A stretch of DNA of 64,000 nucleotides from Nocardioides bizhenqiangii (GTDB taxonomy: Bacteria > Actinomycetota > Actinomycetes > Propionibacteriales > Nocardioidaceae), in NCBI RefSeq assembly GCF_034661235.1, contig NZ_CP141059.1:1054001-1118000 (forward strand), given 5' to 3'. The stretch's first letter is position 1. Each line of letters begins with the position of its first letter. The position numbers and the translations under genes are program-made. Below the pieces are notes generated by a model, which did not search any database, was not told the origin of the DNA, and worked only from the letters and a program-made list of their open reading frames with translations. This document shows, one piece after another, positions 20,096-28,486 of this stretch.

Positions 20096-20509
20096 CTACT
20101 TGCTCACTCGAGACCAGCCGTTGCGCCACTTGCGAACCTGCTCGGGGTAGATCGCGGAGTGCTTGCTGTTGGGGTTCTTCGGTCGCACCCCGCCCTTGCT
20201 GGCCACGAAGTCATCATGACGCTTGCGCACGTCAGAACGGAGCTTGTCGCCCGGGCAGATGTAGAACTCACGAAGGCCGTCGGTCACGTCGACCAGCAGG
20301 TAGAAGCCGAGGTTGTCAGAGGTGAACTGGTCGACGTCCGCAATCTGCCAAGCGCCCTTGGCCGCGACGAGGATGCGAGCCTTATGACCGTTGATCTCCA
20401 CGAACGTGCTCGGTCCTACCACTTTGGCTGGCACTCCTCGCAGGAGAGCTTGTGCGACGGCGAGATGTCGGCCCGCTTGGTGCACTTGTTGATTCGTAGG
20501 CTTCGCCAT
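20096..20509 (-). CDS. Small protein, possibly restriction-endonuclease-like
   Basis: 137 aa, start ATG at 20509. The order VEINGHKARILVAAKGAWQI, then FYLLVDVTDGLREFYICPG, then VRKRHDDFVASKGGVRP resembles small proteins seen next to mobile-element nucleases; the E...K spacing recalls PD-(D/E)XK-type folds, but the catalytic signature is not clear enough to claim. It is divergent from the 20567 gene across a 57-bp gap and lies directly upstream of the GIY-YIG gene, suggesting a two-gene unit. Confidence 0.6.
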   Translation of the reverse strand: MAKPTNQQVHQAGRHLAVAQALLRGVPAKVVGPSTFVEINGHKARILVAAKGAWQIADVDQFTSDNLGFYLLVDVTDGLREFYICPGDKLRSDVRKRHDDFVASKGGVRPKNPNSKHSAIYPEQVRKWRNGWSRVSK

Positions 20510-20566
20510 CCTGTGATGCTAGTGAGAGGACGTCGCTCGTTGGCGACATCGGCGAAGATCGTCCAC

Positions 20567-21958
20567 ATGACCGAGCGGACCGTAAATGCGCGACAACTGG
20601 AAGTCCTCAAGTGGATCGTTGACGGCTGTCCCGAAGGGGTCATGACCGGAACCACACACAAGACCACGGCGGTAGCACTTCAAGGTCGCCGACTCGTCAA
20701 GGTGTCGAAGAAGGGCGGCGTATGGAGGGCGGAGCCGACCGATGCCGGGCGCCAATTCCTTGCGACCGGGGCGTATCCGGCCGGACATTGGTCAGCTAGC
20801 CGCGAGTCGCCGGCCCGGTTGATCCCGACTGCGGCGGCTAAGCCCGCGAAGCCGTCAACCCAACCGAAGGTCACCGGTCTACGGCCTGTTGACCAGATGA
20901 TCGCGGACTTGATCAAGGCGGGCGGCGAAGTAACGGTCGAGGTCGACAACAACCGCCAGGGTTACTGGGAAGGTCTGGCGTCGTCGGCGACGCGGTACAA
21001 CAAGGTCCCTAGCGGGAAGTTGCTCAAGGTCACGCGCGGCAAGGCCTGGAGCGAGCGGATTATCAGGCTCGAAGATCCACCCGAGTGGATGACCGCCGTG
21101 CTCGATCCGATCCACGTCTCGGAACAGCTACGCAACCCGCACCCAGTGGTGAAGGCGATCCGAGGGGATCGCGAACGATTGACGATAAGGCGTGACGTGC
21201 GTGTCCGTGCGCTGCGGATCCTGGATGCGCTCGCGAAATCAGCGCAGGCACGCGACTACGAGGTGACCGCACCCAAGGCCGAGTCTGGCTACCGCCATGC
21301 GAAGGGCTATCTCAACGTCACAATCAACGGACACCCAAACGTTGTCGACATCGAGGAACTGAAGGATCGCGTCCCCCATGAGCCAACCGCACATGAGTTG
21401 CGGGAGAAGGAGCGCTACTCGTGGACCCGCATCCCGGACTACGACCACGTGCCATCAGGTCGGCTGCAGATCCGCCTACTCCGGGAGTCGGCGGTTCGCC
21501 AGGATGCCTTTTCGGACACGAAGACGATCAACCTCGAGAACAGATTGCCCGTCGTAATGCAGGAGTTGGAACTGCGAGCGGCTGCTGCCGAAGAGCGGAC
21601 ACAGCGCCTCGAACGCGAACGGCAGGAGCGTCAACGACAGTGGGAACAGGTTCGCGACGAGGCTATCGTCCAAGCACGGCGGCTGCACCGTGCGAGGGTG
21701 CTGAGTCGACAGGTCGAACTGTGGAGGCAGGCCGAGGAGGTCGACTCCTACCTCGCCGTCGTGACTGAAAAGGTCGAGCGTCTGCCAGACGGAAGCGAGA
21801 AGCGGGCAGCGACCGAGTGGCTGGCCTGGATCCGGGACTACCGCTCCCAGCTTGATCCGACCGACCAGTCCCTGTCTATGCCGACCGATCCAGAGTTCAC
21901 AGGGGAAGTTCTCAAGCCATTCATGCGCGGACTGTCGCCCTATGGGCCGGGCTGGTAG
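20567..21958 (+). CDS. Conserved actinobacterial protein with winged-helix N-terminus
   Basis: 463 aa from the ATG at 20567; the frame is open further upstream but overlaps the divergent gene. Residues 1-70 look like a winged helix (TERTVNARQLEVLKWIVDGC, ALQGRRLVKVSKKGGVWRAEPT). The middle holds beta-rich repeats (DNNRQGYWEGLASSATRYNK; GRLQIRLL). The C-terminal third is a long charged coiled coil (EERTQRLERERQERQRQWEQ) ending near MRGLSPYGPGW. I recall similar proteins scattered in Streptomyces and Nocardioides genomes without a function. It overlaps the convergent nuclease-like gene by 38 bp. Confidence 0.7.
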   Translation: MTERTVNARQLEVLKWIVDGCPEGVMTGTTHKTTAVALQGRRLVKVSKKGGVWRAEPTDAGRQFLATGAYPAGHWSASRESPARLIPTAAAKPAKPSTQPKVTGLRPVDQMIADLIKAGGEVTVEVDNNRQGYWEGLASSATRYNKVPSGKLLKVTRGKAWSERIIRLEDPPEWMTAVLDPIHVSEQLRNPHPVVKAIRGDRERLTIRRDVRVRALRILDALAKSAQARDYEVTAPKAESGYRHAKGYLNVTINGHPNVVDIEELKDRVPHEPTAHELREKERYSWTRIPDYDHVPSGRLQIRLLRESAVRQDAFSDTKTINLENRLPVVMQELELRAAAAEERTQRLERERQERQRQWEQVRDEAIVQARRLHRARVLSRQVELWRQAEEVDSYLAVVTEKVERLPDGSEKRAATEWLAWIRDYRSQLDPTDQSLSMPTDPEFTGEVLKPFMRGLSPYGPGW

Positions 21959-22604
21959 TCAGCCACTCGGTGGACGACCAGACGTAGATCGTCTCCGATT
22001 CGATGAGCCGCGAGCATCGCGCATGGACGGTCGGAGCGCTGTCGAGAGTCCAGCGTGATAGCGCCTTGAGAGCGGTGCCGGGGAGCCCCCGAACTACGTC
22101 AGGATCAAGGACGGTCGCCTCGCCTGGCGCGACGCCGAGGGTTACCTGATGCCGCTCCGCGACCCCATCGAGGTAACGGCGCATCCGGTTGGAGAGCAGT
22201 TGGACGCACCAGCGGTCGTCGAACTCGGGCGGCATGGTCGTCAGCCGGTAGAAGTCCTTCAACACCTCGCCAAGGTGCTGCGTCCACGCGGCATTGGTCT
22301 CGCGCGGCTCGCGCGGGAACTTGAACTCGATCGCTGTCCAGGTCGGCTCCGAAAGCACGAGGTCCACGGCATCCGGGACGCCAGGGCGACGCCACTCGGT
22401 CACGATGTGCGCCGGGCTTACGCCCGCGGTGACGAGCTCCTGAACCACTGCGAAGCGCAGCACGTCTTCGGTCAGTAGGTCCTGCAGGCCCACCGCTCGA
22501 TGTTTGTCGAGGTGGGCAGCCGTGGAGGACCACAGAACGTCCCAATCGACGGCGGGAGACGTGGGCACGGCTGATTGTCGCGTGCCCACGTCCCCGCTGT
22601 TCAC
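21921..22604 (-). CDS. PD-(D/E)XK nuclease-like protein
   Basis: 227 aa from a GTG start at 22604, eight bases after the upstream gene. The core shows the restriction-fold pattern: DAVDLVLSEPTWTAIEFKF, in which Asp is followed by E-x-K on the next strand, preceded by a helical arm (LLTEDVLRFAVVQELVTAG). The start region is read through a perfect 12-bp hairpin (22558-22592), so a later start is possible. It is probably co-transcribed with the 22612-23163 gene and overlaps the convergent 20567-21958 gene at its 3' end. A DNA-cleaving function is inferred from motif only. Confidence 0.65.
   Translation of the reverse strand: MNSGDVGTRQSAVPTSPAVDWDVLWSSTAAHLDKHRAVGLQDLLTEDVLRFAVVQELVTAGVSPAHIVTEWRRPGVPDAVDLVLSEPTWTAIEFKFPREPRETNAAWTQHLGEVLKDFYRLTTMPPEFDDRWCVQLLSNRMRRYLDGVAERHQVTLGVAPGEATVLDPDVVRGLPGTALKALSRWTLDSAPTVHARCSRLIESETIYVWSSTEWLTTSPAHRATVRA
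22558..22592. repeat. Perfect 12-bp hairpin inside the nuclease-like gene start
   Basis: GACGTGGGCACG at 22558-22569 pairs exactly with 22581-22592 over an 11-nt loop. It is translated as DVGTRQSAVPTS near the N-terminus, or it lies in the leader if the gene starts later. It may act as an attenuator between the two genes. Confidence 0.55.
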
Positions 22605-22611
22605 GAACTCG

Positions 22612-23163
22612 TCAGAGTGCGCCCGACTCCTGAAGCACCTTCATGGTCGCAAGCACCGCGTCATCTCGATACTGCGTCTCGGAAGCCACGGCCCGAACGA
22701 TCTGAACGACATCGCGAGCTGCAACAAGGCCGATCGGCTTCCCCGCGACGCGCTGCTCTGAACACCATTCGCGCACGCGTTTCTCATGGCCGTTGGCGAA
22801 CTTGCCTACGTACAACCGCATTTCGACCTGGCCCTCGTCGTAGCCGAAGCGCTCGGCTGCCTGCCGGACGACGCTGTCGCGGACACGCAGGTTGTTGAGG
22901 AGTGTGTAGCGCTTGGCGTACTGCGCCGATTCGCCGTTGAGGTGGTGATAAGCAACGCCGTACGAGCCGAAGTAGGACTTCACGCTCGCGAGCACGAGCC
23001 GGTCGACCCTGGCTCCGATCAGGTCGACTTCGAAGCCGTGGGTCTGGAACTCGGCGTGCATGGTCTTGCGCGTCTGCAACCGGACCGGGAACTTGTGTCC
23101 GCCGCTGACGATGAGGTTCTCGGTCTCCATGGCGAGCGAGACGAACTGCTCGAATGCTTCCAT
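22612..23163 (-). CDS. Conserved protein divergent from an XRE regulator
   Basis: 183 aa from ATG at 23163. The central part reads FQTHGFEVDLIGARVDRLVLASVKSYFGSYGV; the D followed at distance by a V-K pair on a strand recalls a PD-(D/E)XK core, but the acidic residue before the lysine is missing, so this is only a resemblance. The C-terminal half (RLYVGKFANGHEKRVREWC, GKPIGLVAARDVVQIVRAV) is alpha/beta. It is divergent from the XRE gene across a palindromic operator, a layout of self-regulated modules. Confidence 0.65.
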   Translation of the reverse strand: MEAFEQFVSLAMETENLIVSGGHKFPVRLQTRKTMHAEFQTHGFEVDLIGARVDRLVLASVKSYFGSYGVAYHHLNGESAQYAKRYTLLNNLRVRDSVVRQAAERFGYDEGQVEMRLYVGKFANGHEKRVREWCSEQRVAGKPIGLVAARDVVQIVRAVASETQYRDDAVLATMKVLQESGAL

Positions 23164-23212
23164 AGGCTCGCCACCTCGCTTCCCGTCGGCATGGTGAAGG
23201 TTCCTGCACGAT

Positions 23213-23230
23213 AGTGAAGATCTCTTCACT
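23213..23230. promoter_or_regulatory. Palindromic operator between divergent genes
   Basis: Perfect inverted repeat AGTGAAGA-TC-TCTTCACT, 25 bp before the XRE start (23256) and 50 bp before the divergent start (23163). The arm length and two-base spacer fit the binding site of a small XRE dimer, so self-regulation of both genes by the 23256 product is likely. Confidence 0.7.
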
Positions 23231-23255
23231 GCGCTGAGGACTCGCCGCCGATGGG

Positions 23256-23501
23256 ATGAACGGCGTGCCGAACCCGATCCGAGAGCCCAACTTTCAGGCG
23301 CTCCGGATCCAGTTCTCGCGGTTGCGGAACGAACACGGCTGGTCCTACGACGAGTTGGCTGATCGGACCGGCATCACCCGACGAACGCTCATCTCCATCG
23401 AGACCGGCCAGACAAACGGGTCGCTCGACACGTGGTTCCGACTGGCACAGGCGTTCGGCATGCCGTTGGGGGACCTGCTCGCGCCACTAGGCAGCGACTG
23501 A
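23256..23501 (+). CDS. XRE family helix-turn-helix regulator
   Basis: 81 aa, essentially a single HTH domain: FSRLRNEHGWSYDELADRTG, then ITRRTLISIETGQTNGSLDTW, then FRLAQAFGMPLGDLLAPLG. It is like the controller proteins found next to restriction-modification genes, which delay nuclease expression until methylation is complete. It precedes the type III mod gene by 112 bp in the same direction and is divergent from 22612-23163. A palindrome at 23213-23230 is its probable operator. Confidence 0.88.
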   Translation: MNGVPNPIREPNFQALRIQFSRLRNEHGWSYDELADRTGITRRTLISIETGQTNGSLDTWFRLAQAFGMPLGDLLAPLGSD

Positions 23502-23613
23502 GAATCAGCGCTGAGCCGCGTACTTCTCGGGCGTTCGCGAGCATGCGTCTGGTGTCCTCGTTAGAGTCGCCGAATGTCGGGGAGGAGGGTCCTCGCTGGC
23601 GAGGAGGGTCTAC

Positions 23614-25533
23614 GTGAGCAAGTCCCTGCTGGAGCAGTTGCCCAACATCGTCGCCGCTGGCAAGCGCCAGGCCGCGCAGATTCTTGAGCAACTCGACGGC
23701 GACCACCGCGTCTCGCTTCAGACTCGCGAACTTGTGATCCCCGGCCGCGACACCTCCGGTGCAGATCTGTTCGCCGAGGAGTCGAGGGCAGAAGCCGAAG
23801 GTGTAGTGGCGGGCGGCTTCGGGGCCATGAACCGGCTGATCTACGGCGACAATCTCCTTGCGATGGCGGCGCTCCTAGCTGGCAACGATGAGACTCCGAG
23901 TTTGCGAGGGAAGATCGATCTCATCTACATCGATCCGCCGTTCGACTCAAAGGCCGACTATCGATCGAAGATCGTCCTGCCCGGGGCAACACTCGACCAG
24001 AAGCCAAATATCTTGGAGCAGTTTGCCTACTCCGACACCTGGGCGGACGGAAGCGCCTCGTTCCTGGGCATGCTGACGCCGCGGCTCGCACTGATGCGCG
24101 AACTGCTCTCAGACAGCGGGAGCATCGTCGTTCACACGGACTGGCACGTTGGTCACTACGTGAAAATCCTCCTCGACGAAATCTTCGGCAAGGACAACTT
24201 TCGCAACGAGATTGTTTGGCACTACTACAACAAGCTTCAAGGAAACGTCGGTCGGTTTGCATCGAACCACGACGTCCTATTCGCATATAAGAAGCTGAAC
24301 AATCCCGTTTACAACGTGATCCGCGAACTGCGCGACAAGCCGAAGCGTCAGCAAAAGCGGGCTTGGGACCCCGCGACGAAGACCCTGAAGCAGGCGCGCG
24401 ACGAGCAGGGAAACTTGATCTACTACGAAGACACGCATCGCATGCTCGATGATGTCTGGCGCCTGCCCTACATCATGCCAGCCGACAAGATTCAGAAACT
24501 GAACTATCCGACCCAGAAGCCGGAGACCCTTCTTGCGCGAGTAATCGAGTCTGCCTCCAACGAGGGAGATCTCATCGCCGACTTCTTCGTCGGGTCTGGT
24601 ACGACGGCGGCCGTGGCTGAACGCCTTGGGCGGCGGTGGGTCGCCACCGACCTTGGCAAGCCATCGGCGATGATGACACGCAAGCGTCTGGTAGATCTGA
24701 ACGCGCAGCCGTTCTTGTACCAAGCCATCGGGGACTACCAGGTGGAGCAGGCACGGTCAACGCTCGGACGGTCCTTCCGCATTGGAGATCTGGCACGCGT
24801 TGTGCTGGACATCTTCGGAGCGCTGCCGCTCCCACCTGAGGAGAACGTCAACGGCAGCCTCGGACGGCTTCCGCACTCACGAACGCTTGTGTACGCCGAT
24901 AGCCCATCCAAGCTCACGACGGTCTCGACACTCCGACGAGCACGGGGCTACCGCGACGCCAAGATGGGCGGGTTCGACAAGGTCATCGTCCTCGGCTGGA
25001 ACTTCTCGGCTGGAATAGGTCACGACATCAGCGCACTATCGGACGACCGCCTGGAGGTGCTTGTCATCCCGCCGGATCTTCTCGACCGATTGAAGAAGAA
25101 GGGTGCGGACAAGATTGCGGGTGAGGTGCGCTTCTCAAGCCTGCAGTACCTTCGCGCCACCGTTGAGCAGAGGCTGGCCGCCCCGGACGGCGAAGTGCTC
25201 CGGGTTGTGTTGGACAACTACCTTCTGCTCTCGCCTGACGCGATCAATCTCGACGCGAAGAACCGTGAAGCGCTACAGAAGGTGATGAACAGTGAGCCGC
25301 TGGCGCTAATCGAATACTGGGCGGTCGATCCCGACTATGACGGTCAGGTGTTCCGCTCGGTTTGGCAGGACTACCGCGGCAACACCGAGAACGACAACGA
25401 CCCGCTGCGCGTGGTCACTAGGGCGCAGATCGAGCTTCCACCGAAAGACGGGTCCCGTACGGTGTGTGTTCGGGCAGTCGACGTGTTCGGCTTCGAGTCC
25501 GAGGTCGTCATTGAGGACGTGGATCTGCCGTGA
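23614..25533 (+). CDS. mod: Type III restriction-modification DNA methyltransferase (Mod)
   Basis: 639 aa. GTG start behind GAGGAGGG. This subunit recognises DNA and transfers a methyl group from S-adenosylmethionine to adenine. The catalytic motif IV is DPPF (DLIYIDPPFDSKADYRS) near residue 106; the SAM-binding motif I lies later (DFFVGSGTTAAVAERLGRRW) at about 327-346, the beta-class order typical of type III Mod. FAYSDTWADGSASFLGMLTPRL and FGKDNFRNEIVWHYYNK are further hallmarks. The C-terminal half includes the target recognition and Res-contacting parts. The stop overlaps the res start. Confidence 0.95.
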   Translation: MSKSLLEQLPNIVAAGKRQAAQILEQLDGDHRVSLQTRELVIPGRDTSGADLFAEESRAEAEGVVAGGFGAMNRLIYGDNLLAMAALLAGNDETPSLRGKIDLIYIDPPFDSKADYRSKIVLPGATLDQKPNILEQFAYSDTWADGSASFLGMLTPRLALMRELLSDSGSIVVHTDWHVGHYVKILLDEIFGKDNFRNEIVWHYYNKLQGNVGRFASNHDVLFAYKKLNNPVYNVIRELRDKPKRQQKRAWDPATKTLKQARDEQGNLIYYEDTHRMLDDVWRLPYIMPADKIQKLNYPTQKPETLLARVIESASNEGDLIADFFVGSGTTAAVAERLGRRWVATDLGKPSAMMTRKRLVDLNAQPFLYQAIGDYQVEQARSTLGRSFRIGDLARVVLDIFGALPLPPEENVNGSLGRLPHSRTLVYADSPSKLTTVSTLRRARGYRDAKMGGFDKVIVLGWNFSAGIGHDISALSDDRLEVLVIPPDLLDRLKKKGADKIAGEVRFSSLQYLRATVEQRLAAPDGEVLRVVLDNYLLLSPDAINLDAKNREALQKVMNSEPLALIEYWAVDPDYDGQVFRSVWQDYRGNTENDNDPLRVVTRAQIELPPKDGSRTVCVRAVDVFGFESEVVIEDVDLP

Positions 25534-28448
25534 ATGCGTTGTTCCCGCTTGCGGCTGGCCTTTCGGCGCAAGTCGATCCGCAGGTCGAGGACCTGATAGC
25601 CGGCCTAGAGCCTGAGCTCCTCGGCCAGGTCACCGCAACAACGGCCGAGTTGCTTCGCTTCTGGTTTCAGCAGGACTACTGCGACGTACGGGACCTCAAC
25701 TTCCACGAAGGTCAGCGCAGAGCCATCCTGCATGTCATCTACGCCCATGAAGTTGTGGGCGCGAAGACTCTGGGCGAGCTGTACCAGGCAGTGGCGCCCA
25801 ACGCCATGCTCGATGGCGGGGTCCTCGGCGAGGTGACCCGGGACCGTCACCAACACCCGAAGTACGCGGCGAAGATGGCCACCGGGACCGGCAAGACTTG
25901 GGTGCTCAACGCCCTCCTGGTCTGGCAGTACCTCAACAAGAAGGCGACGCCTGACGATGAGCGCTTCACTAGCAACTTCCTGCTCGTCGCGCCTGGTCTC
26001 ATCGTGTACGACCGGTTGCTCGATTCCTTCCAGGGCAAGACCATCGACGGCATCCGTGACTTCACCACGAGTGACATTCATCGACAGCAGGCTCTATTCA
26101 TCCCCGACAACTACCGTCAGTCGATATTTGGCTTCCTTCAGTCGTCAGTGGTCACCAAGACTGACATTGGTCGGAAGGTCACGGGCGGGGGCATGGTCGC
26201 CATCACCAACTGGCACTTGCTCGCTGGCGTCGAAGATCCAAACTTCCTTGACGAGGATGGCGTCGAGGCTCCGGGTAGCGACATCGACGGCAAGGCTGCC
26301 GTGGAGAGCCTCTTTCCGCTTACTCCAGGCACGTCCAAGGGCAACTCGCTCGACGTGCTAGATCGGCGGTTCGCACGTGGTGGGCCGTTGCAGTTCCTAG
26401 TCGATCTTCCCGACCTCATGGTCTTGAACGACGAGGCACACCACATACACGAGGTTCGCTCGGCGGGAGAGGTCACGGATGTCGAGTGGCAGAAGAGTCT
26501 TCTGGAGATCGCAGCGCCGAAGGGCCACAGGTTCATCCAGGTGGACTTCTCCGCAACCCCGTACAACGAGGTCGGCAGTGGCAAGAAGAAGGGGAGGCAG
26601 TACTTCCCTCACATTGTGGTGGACTTCGACCTAACCAGCGCGATGAAGGCTGGCCTGGTGAAGGCGCTCGCCCTCGACAAGCGCAAGGAGGTCGCGGCCC
26701 TGCCGCTCGACTTCCGTTCAGAGCGTGACGACGCGGGCAACGTGGTCGGGCTGTCGCAGGGACAGAGAGTGATGCTTCAAGCCGGGCTGACCAAGCTCCG
26801 CATCCTCGAAGAGCAGTTCGCTAAGACCGATCCAGACAAGCACCCAAAGCTCCTGGTGATCTGCGAGGACACTAACGTCACCCCGCTCGTTGAGGACTTC
26901 CTCGTTGAGACTGGGATGGGGGCCGACGACGTACTGCGGGTGGACTCTGGCAAGAAGGCCGAGCTGGCGGCTAAGGATTGGGAGCCGATTCGCGAGCGGC
27001 TGTTTGATGTCGACCGACACTCAACGCCGCGCGCGATCGTCTCGGTGCTCATGCTTCGCGAGGGCTTCGACGTGTCGAACATCTGCGTGATCGTCCCTCT
27101 CAGGAGCTCGCAGGCCTCGATCCTGCTGGAGCAGACCGTAGGCCGCGGTCTGCGGCTGATGTGGCGAGGCGACGAGACGATCGATGAGCTAAAGCAGGAG
27201 ACTCGCGAGCGCATCGCGAACGGCCAGGAACCAAACAACTATTTTGACGTCTTGTTCGTTGTGGAGCATCCGGCGTTCGAGGAGTTCTATAAGGATCTGA
27301 TCGCCGAGGGCCTGGCGGGAACGGTCGGCGACGACGCAGATGAGACGAACCCGCGCGGTGACCTGGAAAGTGTCGATCTCAAGCCGGGGTATCAGGCCTT
27401 CGACTTCGAGATTCCAGTGATCCTGCGGGACGCCGACGAGGAGTTGAAGGCCCCGAGCCTCGACCCGATGGTCTTGCCGCCTAGCAAGTACCCGATCGAC
27501 TTTCTGATCCGGCAGATCGGCAAGGGCGATCAGTTCGCGTCACACGATCAGCAGAGCGGCACCCAGTACGGCGACTACCGGGTCGAGGGCGGCATCCTGA
27601 CAGCAACCGGCTACAACGACTATCTGTCCCGCATGACCAACCGCATCACACACGCTCTCGGCGCCAATATCACCAAGAGCGCAGCCAAGTTCAAAGAAGT
27701 GAGTCAGTTCCCGATTCTCCAAGCGCACCGGCCCCTGCTGGTGGGCTGGCTGGATGCCTACATCCGCGGGCGCTTGTTCGGCAAGGAGTTCGACCCCCAC
27801 CAGGACGAGAACTGGCGGGTGCTCATGGTCGACGATGTCGCGCAGCACGTCGCCGGGGTGTTTGCAACAAGGCTTACCGAGCTTCAGGAGAGTGTGAAGG
27901 CAAGCGAAGCCAAGGTGCGCCACATCTTGCTGTCCGAGGTCAAGACGATCCCCGTGCGATCGACCTCATTCCTAGAGGTCAGGAAATGCATCTATCCGAA
28001 GCTCCCGATCCCGACGTACAAGGGTGGCTTGGAGCGCCGGTTCGTTCAGTGGGTCGAGAAGGACACGAAGGTTGAGGCGTTCTGCAAGATCCATGAACAC
28101 CGCCACCATGTGATGCGCCGCCCGTACTTGAAGGCGGACGGAATGCCGGCCCAGTACTCGCCGGACTTCATCGTGCGAACTGGGGACGCTATCTATGTGG
28201 TAGAGACGAAGGCCCAGTCGGCGCTCTCCGATGAGAATGTCCGGCGCAAGGAGCGCGCTGCGCTCACGTGGGTCGAGCAGATCAACACTTTAGAGCCGCA
28301 CCACCGCATGGACGTTTCGTGGTCGTACGTGCTGCTGGGCGAGGAGTTCGTCAAGAGCTGGGAGTCGAAGGGCATGCGTGCCTCTGAAGCTTTGGAGATG
28401 GCGCGCCTTCGTCGTCCCGACGATCCTGGCCAGACCACAATCTTCTGA
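25530..28448 (+). CDS. res: Type III restriction enzyme, Res subunit
   Basis: 972 aa, GTG start overlapping the mod stop (GTGA). Res is the ATP-dependent translocase/nuclease that acts with Mod on unmethylated sites. Seen in order: Walker A MATGTGKTWV at about residues 116-125, the DEAH-like box LNDEAHH at about 300, FSATPYNE, the second RecA lobe with LREGFDVSNICVIVPLR and QTVGRGLRL, and a C-terminal endonuclease domain YSPDFIV...YVVETKA, the PD...E-x-K pattern. Length is normal for the family and the gene looks intact. Confidence 0.95.
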   Translation: MNALFPLAAGLSAQVDPQVEDLIAGLEPELLGQVTATTAELLRFWFQQDYCDVRDLNFHEGQRRAILHVIYAHEVVGAKTLGELYQAVAPNAMLDGGVLGEVTRDRHQHPKYAAKMATGTGKTWVLNALLVWQYLNKKATPDDERFTSNFLLVAPGLIVYDRLLDSFQGKTIDGIRDFTTSDIHRQQALFIPDNYRQSIFGFLQSSVVTKTDIGRKVTGGGMVAITNWHLLAGVEDPNFLDEDGVEAPGSDIDGKAAVESLFPLTPGTSKGNSLDVLDRRFARGGPLQFLVDLPDLMVLNDEAHHIHEVRSAGEVTDVEWQKSLLEIAAPKGHRFIQVDFSATPYNEVGSGKKKGRQYFPHIVVDFDLTSAMKAGLVKALALDKRKEVAALPLDFRSERDDAGNVVGLSQGQRVMLQAGLTKLRILEEQFAKTDPDKHPKLLVICEDTNVTPLVEDFLVETGMGADDVLRVDSGKKAELAAKDWEPIRERLFDVDRHSTPRAIVSVLMLREGFDVSNICVIVPLRSSQASILLEQTVGRGLRLMWRGDETIDELKQETRERIANGQEPNNYFDVLFVVEHPAFEEFYKDLIAEGLAGTVGDDADETNPRGDLESVDLKPGYQAFDFEIPVILRDADEELKAPSLDPMVLPPSKYPIDFLIRQIGKGDQFASHDQQSGTQYGDYRVEGGILTATGYNDYLSRMTNRITHALGANITKSAAKFKEVSQFPILQAHRPLLVGWLDAYIRGRLFGKEFDPHQDENWRVLMVDDVAQHVAGVFATRLTELQESVKASEAKVRHILLSEVKTIPVRSTSFLEVRKCIYPKLPIPTYKGGLERRFVQWVEKDTKVEAFCKIHEHRHHVMRRPYLKADGMPAQYSPDFIVRTGDAIYVVETKAQSALSDENVRRKERAALTWVEQINTLEPHHRMDVSWSYVLLGEEFVKSWESKGMRASEALEMARLRRPDDPGQTTIF

Positions 28449-28486
28449 CTCCGCAGGGGCCGACGCACCGGCCCGGGCGTGACGGA

